A model generated the notes under the pieces. The model saw nothing but the letters and a program-made list of their open reading frames with translations, ran no database searches and had not been told where the DNA came from. From Ulota crispa (taxonomy: Eukaryota; Streptophyta; Bryopsida; Orthotrichales; Orthotrichaceae), in contig OY987250.1 of NCBI GenBank assembly GCA_963920765.1, forward strand, positions 7,812,001 to 7,876,000: a stretch of 64,000 nucleotides of DNA, in the 5' to 3' direction. The translations under genes were made by a program, and so were the position numbers. The first letter of the stretch is position 1. Every line of letters begins with the position of its first letter. Below, one piece after another: positions 56,854 through 64,000 of the stretch.

Positions 56854-59800
56854 ATGGGGTGCGTGAATGGCAAGAGGTCGGGGGTAGAGCGGCGAGAGGC
56901 CAAACAGCAGGAGGCGGGAGTATCGAACAAGCTGGACGATGTGGACGACGTCCTCACGTCCGACAGCAGCGACGATGACGAGTTCGGAGATAGCCCGACA
57001 ATGCAGATGTGCTTACCCTTGCGGGACAGCAAACCCAATTCGCGCTCCGTGACGCCGAAGGTGTTGTCGGGGGCGACGACGCCGCGGCTGAAATCCGAGG
57101 CGGGCACGCCCAAGCCCAAGTCCAAGTCCGGGACGCCCAAAACTAGGTCAGGGACCGGGACGCCGAAACAGAAATCGTCGGATGTGTACAAGCAGGGGGG
57201 CGGGGGATCGAAGACGGGGTCGCCTTATGATCACGGCTCCGCTCGCAGGAACAGTTACAGCTCTAATCCTGTCCTGGAGGACCTTGATCTCGGCATTACG
57301 CGCCTGTCGCGAATCTCCGACCAGTACCTCCCCGCGAGCGGCTCGCGCGTGGTGCGCGTGCCGGACAGCAATTACGAGCTGCGGTTCTCGTACCTGACGC
57401 AGCGCGGGTACTACCCGGAGGCTTTGGATAAAGCCAACCAGGACAGCTTCTGCGCGCACACGCTGTTCGGGGACAACCCCGACGACCACTTCTTCGGGGT
57501 GTTCGACGGGCACGGCGAGTTCGGGACGCAGTGCTCGCAGTTCGCGAGGAAGAACCTGTGTGAGAATCTGGTGCGCAGCCGGCATTATCACAGCGACGTG
57601 GTGCAGGCGTACCACGAGTCGTTTCTGGCGACGAACACGCAGCTGCACCAGAGCGGCAGCGTGGACGATACCATGAGTGGGACGACGGCGATCACGGTGC
57701 TGGTGAGAGGGCGGACGCTGTACGTGGCGAACGTGGGCGACTCGCGAGCGGTGATCGCAGAGCGCAGGGGTGGCAATGTGGTGGCGGTGAATCTGTCGAC
57801 GGACCAGACGCCGTTTCGGGAGGACGAATGCGCGCGGGTGAAGGCGTCGGGCGCGAGGATTCTGACTCTGGATCAGCTGGAGGGGTTGAAGGATCCGGAG
57901 GTTCGGTGCTGGGGCGGCGAGGACGACGACGATGGCGATCCGCCGCGGCTGTGGGTGCAGAATGGCATGTTTCCAGGGACGGCGTTCACACGGAGCATCG
58001 GCGACAGCGCGGCGGAGGAGATCGGCGTGGTGGCCGTGCCGGAGGTGCTGGTGATGGAGCTGGGGTCGAAGCACCCGTTCTTCGTGATCGCGAGCGACGG
58101 CGTGTTCGAGTTCATCAATAGCCAGACCGTCGTCGACATGGTGCGTGATGAATTCTCCGCAACCCTATTCTATCAAGGAGAATACGAACAATATACATTC
58201 TAAGTCGAAAACATTGCTCCAACCCTAAAATATCTATTAAGTACTGAAGCATTGTCCACACTTTTGCATCAGGTTGCGAAGTACAGTGATCCGAAGGAAG
58301 CTTGTGCAGCAATCGTGGCAGAATCCTACCGGCTATGGTTGCAGTTTGAAACTCGAACTGATGACATTACGATCATTGTTGTACACATTGAAAACCTCGA
58401 TGATGTATGCCTTCTGGACCACTTCTTACTATAAACCATGTCATGGAAGTTTTTTTTTGTTTTTTGGTTTTGGCCGGTCTTGTTGATTGTGCATTGACAA
58501 CAGTCGTTTTGGTAATTTGATCTATGTGGCCGGGTTTCTTGAGGCGTGGTAGCTGCATTGCTCATTGTTTTCAGTGGGTGTCTCAAAACCAGGTGAATGT
58601 GGCAACTGAACCCTATCACAGAGAGCCACACGTGGTGCCTGTAAAGGTGGGAGTTAAGTCCCCAATCCGAAGTAATAGAGATGTTTTTAAAGCTAGCCGA
58701 CCAGTTCGTCAAGATTTTTCAAGGGCCAAAGCTCGTGCAATTGAAGCGTCCTTGGATCCTGAAGAACCGTGGGTGCCTGCAACCGAGCCTCATGTAAAAA
58801 CTCCAGAGGAAGAGGTGTGTCCTGGATGACATTTTCAAGTTTATCAAAGTTTGAGGGTTATATCCACAGTATATTTCACGTACTAGAAGAATTAATTTGA
58901 AGCTCGTAGGCTTATGGCACCAAACTATAGTTTAATGAATCAAACCGTAACTTTCCAAAGGTGGCAACTATCATATCTACAGGTGTTGTAGTAAGTCATT
59001 TAGAAAGCTTGAGGAAAGGTAACGAAACGTGCAGATACAAAAAGGATAGCATATCCTACCATTTGGAACGTGGCTGTCTTCGAGGATATGCTTTCAAAAT
59101 GAGCTTTTGTTTGTCTCTTGGTTAAGATGAAATTTTAGCTGATCTATGGGTTTTTTGTCCGAGAACAGGCCCAAATTATGCGAGCTCTGCAAGGGAACTT
59201 CTTGTTTCAAGCTTTGACAGAGAAGCAGCGGATGACACTGATTGAATGCATGGACGTGGTGGAAGTGAACGCTGGCGATGTCATAATTCGACAGGTATAG
59301 AAAGTTATTTTTCACAGGACAAGATTTAAAATCAAAATACGCCCCTGTGCTTGTGTATTCTCGATACACACCAGTCTGGCACTCTTTGCTTGCAGCCTAG
59401 TCTCACCCGGTGAGTGGGAACATGTTTTCAGGGCTTTGAGAGCGACCTCTTCTACATAGTCGAATCTGGAGAATTTGAAGCCACATTTTCTCAGGTTTGC
59501 CTTTTATATGGCCTCAGAGTAGCCCTTGAAATTAAGTAAGAGATTTAGTAAGAGACTGATTTTTCCTATCGTTCCTCCAGGTATAATACCAAGGTGACGA
59601 AATTTTTGAAATGAAAGTGAAAGGATTCCTTTTGTTTGGATACTTACAAGCCAGATGGGGTTCCATGTTTCAGGCTGGAGCTGGTGCTGCGCAGGAGGTA
59701 GGGAAGGTAGTCCATGTATATAACGCAAACACAAATCCCTGCTTCGGAGAGCTTGCACTCATGTAACTCTCTCATCTCTCGTAAATGGCAAATTCTATCT

Positions 59801-62800
59801 AATTTTTCCTGACCATTCTCACCAGGGTTTAGGGTTTAGGGTTACATGTGACAGCGTCGAATCCTGCGTTCAGTTTCTGTTAACCCCTGACCACTTTGAG
59901 GCTTATGGTGGTTCAGGTATAATAAACCAGGGCCAGCAACTGTTCGAGCAGCCACGGATGGCTGCCTTTGGGTGTTGGAGCGAGAAGCGTTCCGAGGTGT
60001 ACTATTAATGAGATACTCGAAACGACCGTCACTGAAGGTCCTACGATCCGTGGAGATTTTTTCCAAGTTATCGCTGTTGCATCTGCACAGCTTGTCCGAA
60101 GCTTTGACGGAAGTGACGTTGGAGGAAGGTCAATTTTTAGTCGACGGGGTGAGTACGCTAAATTCCCACTTAACACCGGAGCTTTTATCTCCACGTACAA
60201 TCTTCGCTCTGGCATTAAGTCTGAGATTGTAGTACTTACGAAACTAGTGTTTCTTCTTCTTCATCTTCTGCAGGACCAGAGGCTTGAAGCTTTCTACGTT
60301 GTCAACAGAGGTGATGTGCATGTGACTTACCAGGATGGTGAGAACAGTGTCGTCGGTGAGTTTCAGTTACCTAGGGTGAGCCTGGAGTGGACAGGAGAGA
60401 AGTGCGCCTTCATCGACCACGGTGACCGTGTGCATGACGTACCTCGAGTAAAGCATTTTGGAGACTGGGTGCTTACCAAGGCGCCTGCCAAGTCTATCAC
60501 TGTAATAGCCGTCACTGACGTGGAGTGCTGGTACATTACACTAGAAGCTTTTGAAGAAGCTGTTGGCCCATTAAGCATGATTCTCAAGGAGGATGCAAAG
60601 TAAGTTCGCTTGAACAACAACTTCCACAGTCTTTGAAGCATATGTGATGAAGAATGGGAATTGGTTGGGATGAGGTGGTTTGCTGATTGCAGTTGCGGAT
60701 GCGTGTGTTGGCAGGCACATGGAGAAGATGTCTCAGTTGCGGAGACTGCAACTTGCGGAAGTGGACGAAATTGCTTTCCAGAGAATTACACTGAAAGATT
60801 TGGTATGTGCTTTGCAGTAACTACCTACTCCCTCTGTCCCTCTAAAAGCGTCCAAAAAGCTTCTTTGCAAAGGATTAATTGTGTTTATAGTCTTTGTGCT
60901 AGTGACACATGCATTCTAGAATCAATATACCATCTAGTAGATGGTATTCGTTAAATTGGGAAAAACGGGTGTCCCATTTTGTACCCACCTTAAACCCAAA
61001 AAGTTACCTTAAACCAGATTCGAAGGTATCAAATTTTGTCTGAGCCACTAAGATTTTTTCCCTCGCAAATTCCTCCTCTCAGGTGAGGCCACGTGGACCG
61101 GTTTTAGGAGTACTCCTGAAAGTTAACTAAAACCTTCAAAAATCCAATAGTCTCACTTTGTAAGCAAATTCCCAAATTAACGAATAACGCGTTCTACCAA
61201 GTGTATGCAAAATCTCCAGCTTTGTTGTTGCCGTTTGGGCACCCAAATTCCATGCAAAAAGTACCATATTTGTGCATGCTGCCAGCTCCTCATTATTGAT
61301 GATTTAAAGATTAGTAGCAACAATGGTACCTCATATGGGCAAAGCCAAGCTTGCTAGGAGAGGAATGCTCTCTTACCACTTAACTTGCCCCCTTACCACT
61401 TAACTTGCCCCCATGAAATCATTCGACGTGGCAAACGCTTTCTCAGCGTTTGAAATCAGCAAAAGGGAGCTTTTTAGTGGTACAAGAAATGTGTCTGATT
61501 TGGAGCTTTTTAGAGAGACGGAGGGAGTACTTTGGTAGTTTATGTTGGTTTTGAGGTGGGGTGAGTACTGGAGCTGACGTTTCCCGCTTTCTGAAAGGAA
61601 AAGGGAGAGAAGGAATGGTAGCTGCTAACGAGGTTGCGGTTTTTTTCTCGCAGGACTGGCAAGAAACTGTGTACTCGACCGATTGCTGTGAGGTTGGGGT
61701 GGTCCTCTGCAAACAATCAGGTGAGAAATCAGGGCGGTGTTCTTGTGAAATTATATTTTTCTTGAAGTCCCTGCTTGAAGGGGAGTGTAGTGAAGATTGC
61801 AGTTTTGGCTCAGCTTCTTTTTGAGTCGCACTTTTTTGAAGATTTTTTTTTAATATGAATTTGTTGAGTGGGGTGCAGAGGACGTGGTGAGCATGAAGAG
61901 GTATCAGAGGCGAAAGGTGCAGAGACTGGGGCGAGAGAACCAGGTGCTGCAGGAGAGAGCTCTGTTCAAGCAACTGAGGCCGTCACCGTTCGTGCCGCAT
62001 CTGCTGGCGACCCCCATCGACAGCGACAGCGTGGCGCTGGTGGTGAACTGCGTGCTGGCAGGACCTCTGGAGCTGCTGCTGCGGTCTCCTCTGGACGAGC
62101 GGTCGACGCGGTTCCTGGTGGGCAACGTGGTGTTGGCGCTGGAGCTGCTGCATAAGGTGCACCACTGCCCCCTTTTCAGGGTTTTAGGTTAAGGTTTTAG
62201 GGTTTTAGGGTTTCGGGTTTAAGGTTTTAGGATCTACGTTCTGCGGTCTGAACCACTGGTTGAATCTGTTTGATGAGATGGGGAGGTTTTCTGTTTGATT
62301 TTTCTTTCATGCATGCAAATCACCATGTACATTGGTGCTTGGATAAGGTCAACGCTTTGGGAGAGAAAAAACTTTTTGATCATATCCAAGCATTTACTTT
62401 AAAGAAACACTCCATTCAACTAACCTAGAACACAGAAAAGAGAGTGGGGAACTGGGGACCTTGACACCATCTAAGCGTTTCTCTTAGAAAGGTTGACCTT
62501 ATCCGAGCACCATTGTAGTCGGTTTCCCTTTGCATTTCCTTGTGCGTTGTAGAACACCTCCGACTTTTCATCCTTTTTTGCTGAATATAGTCATAGCAAA
62601 CCGCTTTCTTATAATTCAGGTTTTGTAACACATGTGCGTTGAAACCATATCGTTCTAAGTAGTATTGGACTGCCTGCCCTTGTCACTGTGCTGCACTATG
62701 GTTGGCAGTGACTATACTTACCTATGGCGGAGTACCTATTGCTTGCATTTTCCAACTTGAATTTGTGGCAAAGAGAGTTGTCAGAATTGGAGCATCCTGC

Positions 62801-64000
62801 ATTCTCTGATTCTTCTTGGAGTTAGCAATTTGGCCTACGTTTGTTTGCAGCTCCTTGCAAGAATTTGACCCCCAATCTATTGGTTTGGACAGCATTTAAT
62901 GATTTAAGAATTGGACTTGCAGGATGGTGTAGTGTATCGAGGCATTTCACCGGATGTTCTGATGATTGATCGGAGGGGTCGACTTCAGGTAAACCTCTTT
63001 AGACTCCTACTCACTTTGTCGTCACATGCTTTGTCTTTGGCAGATTTCCGCTTTGTAACTCTAGACATTTATCTTGAGCATATTATGTTGATTAGAAGCT
63101 TTGACTGATACCAAGCTTTCTGGTTGCAGCTGATCGATTTTAGATTTGCAAAGCAAATGAGCGACGAGCGCACGTTCACGGTATGTGGCATGGCTGATTT
63201 CTTAGCACCAGAGATCATCCACGGACAAGGTCATGGCTTGGCTTCTGACTGGTACGCCACTCAGATTCTTCTCCTCCTCCCGTGAAGCTAAAACTATACT
63301 ACTTTTGTCATTTTTTAAAGTGCCAGATTGCACATTTCTGCATACACGTTGCTTCACTTTAGTAGGGCTCATATTACTGCACATACGGCGATGTGGGGCT
63401 AGGGTGGAAAAGCACTGTTTTTCTCACCCGCCAAATAATGTGAGAGTTTAGATAATTACCATCCGGAGATTGAATTTGAGAATTTTGAATTTATATTTGG
63501 ATTCAGAGACCCTGCACTAGTCTTGGACCCGGTCGGAGGATACAATTGAACAACAAAAAAACAGGGGGCAAATTATTACTATTACCCTTGTTTGGAAAAA
63601 CATCTGAGCTTTTCCGCCCTAGCCCCACATCGACGTGTATGCCGTAAACTTAGCCTTTTAGTAGCTTGTCACCCCGGTTTAACATTCCTCCTAGTGTCAT
63701 TTGTAAGTAAATTGTTCACATACCCATAGAGGTACAGTTATATCGTTATGTGCTCGTGGGCAAAACTAAGAACTCGGAAAAAAACATTGACAGGTGGGCG
63801 GTAGGCGTGCTGATGTACTTTATGTTACAAACGGAGCTTCCATTTGGGTCATGGCGAGATAACGAACTGGAAATTTTCGGGAGAATCACTCGTCGACAGT
63901 TGACCTTCCCTTCAAGTTTCAGCCCTGAAGCTAGAGACCTGATCGACAAGGTGAACCCTCCATATTCAACCTTTCTGACTTATTTGCTAGTTCAGATCTT
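56854..64000 (+). CDS. PP2C + cyclic-nucleotide-binding + kinase-like protein, tandem copy 2 (last exon outside the window)
   Basis: Fourteen exons match copy 1 one for one in position, phase and nearly in length: 56854-58140, 58273-58404, 58593-58814, 59169-59294, 59432-59494, 59674-59762, 59917-60148, 60274-60599, 60715-60802, 61654-61720, 61879-62156, 62923-62988, 63130-63251, 63794-63950. They encode 1085 residues; the C-terminal exon (about 80 residues in copy 1) must lie beyond 64000. It has the same [10 protein letters not shown] myristoylation start, intact PP2C ligands, CNB-A with [10 protein letters not shown] (Arg missing), CNB-B with [13 protein letters not shown], and kinase part with [10 protein letters not shown] and DFR. 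The N-terminal GTPK repeats are fewer and differently spaced. 57286-58147 and 61866-62169 appear identical to copy 1 while exons 2-10 and 12-14 have diverged. Both copies look intact, so both are probably expressed. Confidence 0.9.
60828..61527. mobile_element. Stowaway-like MITE in intron 9 of PKG-like copy 2, itself interrupted
   Basis: Starts CTCCCTCTGTCCCTCT and ends AGAGAGACGGAGGGAG, with TA on both sides (60826-60827, 61528-61529). Homologous on the opposite strand to 48320-48771. The extra length is due to the MITE at about 60939-61196. Confidence 0.85.
60939..61196. mobile_element. nested MITE (ATAACGGG family) inside the Stowaway-like element
   Basis: Inverted ends ATTCGTTAAATTGGG and, read backwards, ATTCGTTAATTTGGG; the interior is shared with 16888-17150. 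The Stowaway copy in gene 1 (near 48655-48680) is continuous at this point and serves as the empty site. Exact borders are uncertain by a few bases. Confidence 0.65.
62330..62515. mobile_element. 186-bp TA-flanked MITE in intron 11 of copy 2
   Basis: Ends CATTGGTGCTTGGATAAGG and, read backwards, CAATGGTGCTCGGATAAGG, flanked by TA (62328-62329, 62516-62517). Intron 11 of copy 1 lacks it, so it postdates the duplication or was lost there. Confidence 0.75.
63384..63645. mobile_element. MITE-like inverted repeat in intron 13 of copy 2
   Basis: CGATGTGGGGCTAGGGTGGA (from about 63389) is inverted as TCCGCCCTAGCCCCACATCG (ending about 63632), both within ACGGC...GCCGT. Intron 13 is 542 bp here and 200 bp in copy 1, consistent with insertion. 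Borders approximate. Confidence 0.55.

Noticed and set aside
59878-59900. TTAACCCCTGACC in intron 6 of copy 2 as a piggyBac-like end
   Set aside because: No matching inverted end with TTAA lies within a plausible distance.

Overview
The window looks like nuclear DNA of a land plant, probably a seedless one such as a moss (inference). The reasons are large AT-rich intergenic stretches packed with small DNA transposons, GT-AG introns of about 75-700 bp, AAACCCT-type telomere-like motifs in introns, and a PP2C / cyclic-nucleotide-binding / protein-kinase fusion gene known only from plants and relatives. I found no rRNA, tRNA, CRISPR array, prokaryotic operon or recognisable retrovirus-like element.

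Host genes. Three genes can be rebuilt exon by exon, all on the + strand. (1) 8341-13832: ten coding exons for a 765-residue protein with an N-terminal UBA domain, a UBX domain with the FPR loop, a second UBX-like domain without it, and a C-terminal RING-H2 finger preceded by a BIG BROTHER-type linker. This would be a ubiquitin ligase built to bind ubiquitin and CDC48. (2) 40724-49232: fifteen exons, 1181 residues, an N-myristoylated PP2C + two cyclic-nucleotide-binding domains + degenerate AGC-type kinase (plant PKG-like, as Arabidopsis At2g20050). (3) 56854 to the window end: a tandem paralogue of gene 2, fourteen of fifteen exons visible. The PP2C part of exon 1 (862 bp) and exon 11 with flanks (304 bp) look identical between the paralogues, while other exons differ by roughly 8-22%, which points to gene conversion.

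Everything else is mostly transposon-derived. The dominant and least expected class is a set of about 16 non-autonomous elements flanked by TTAA with inverted ends beginning CCCCTAAAGG or CCCTTNAA, the hallmark of piggyBac. They fall in several size families (about 925, 370 and 226 bp). Around and inside them are Tourist/PIF-Harbinger MITEs (TWA duplications), a degraded autonomous-type PIF/Harbinger element with transposase and Myb/SANT-like ORFs, CACTA MITEs (3-bp duplications), Stowaway and other TA-flanked MITEs, a hAT-like MITE (8-bp duplication), a Mutator-like MITE (9-bp duplication), a pogo/Emigrant-like MITE and several long foldbacks. Between 26517 and 33249 they nest four deep (Harbinger > piggyBac-like > Harbinger > CACTA), with empty-site evidence for the joints.

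Layout: 1-7325 transposons and a homopurine minisatellite; 7622-14100 the UBA-UBX-RING gene; 14100-39763 transposon-rich gene desert with the nested cluster; 39764-49570 PKG-like copy 1; 49910-51110 a long palindrome; 51383-56403 transposons; 56854-64000 PKG-like copy 2. Exon limits were placed by splice sites, reading phase and paralogue comparison, not by transcripts. Identity figures are from reading by eye.
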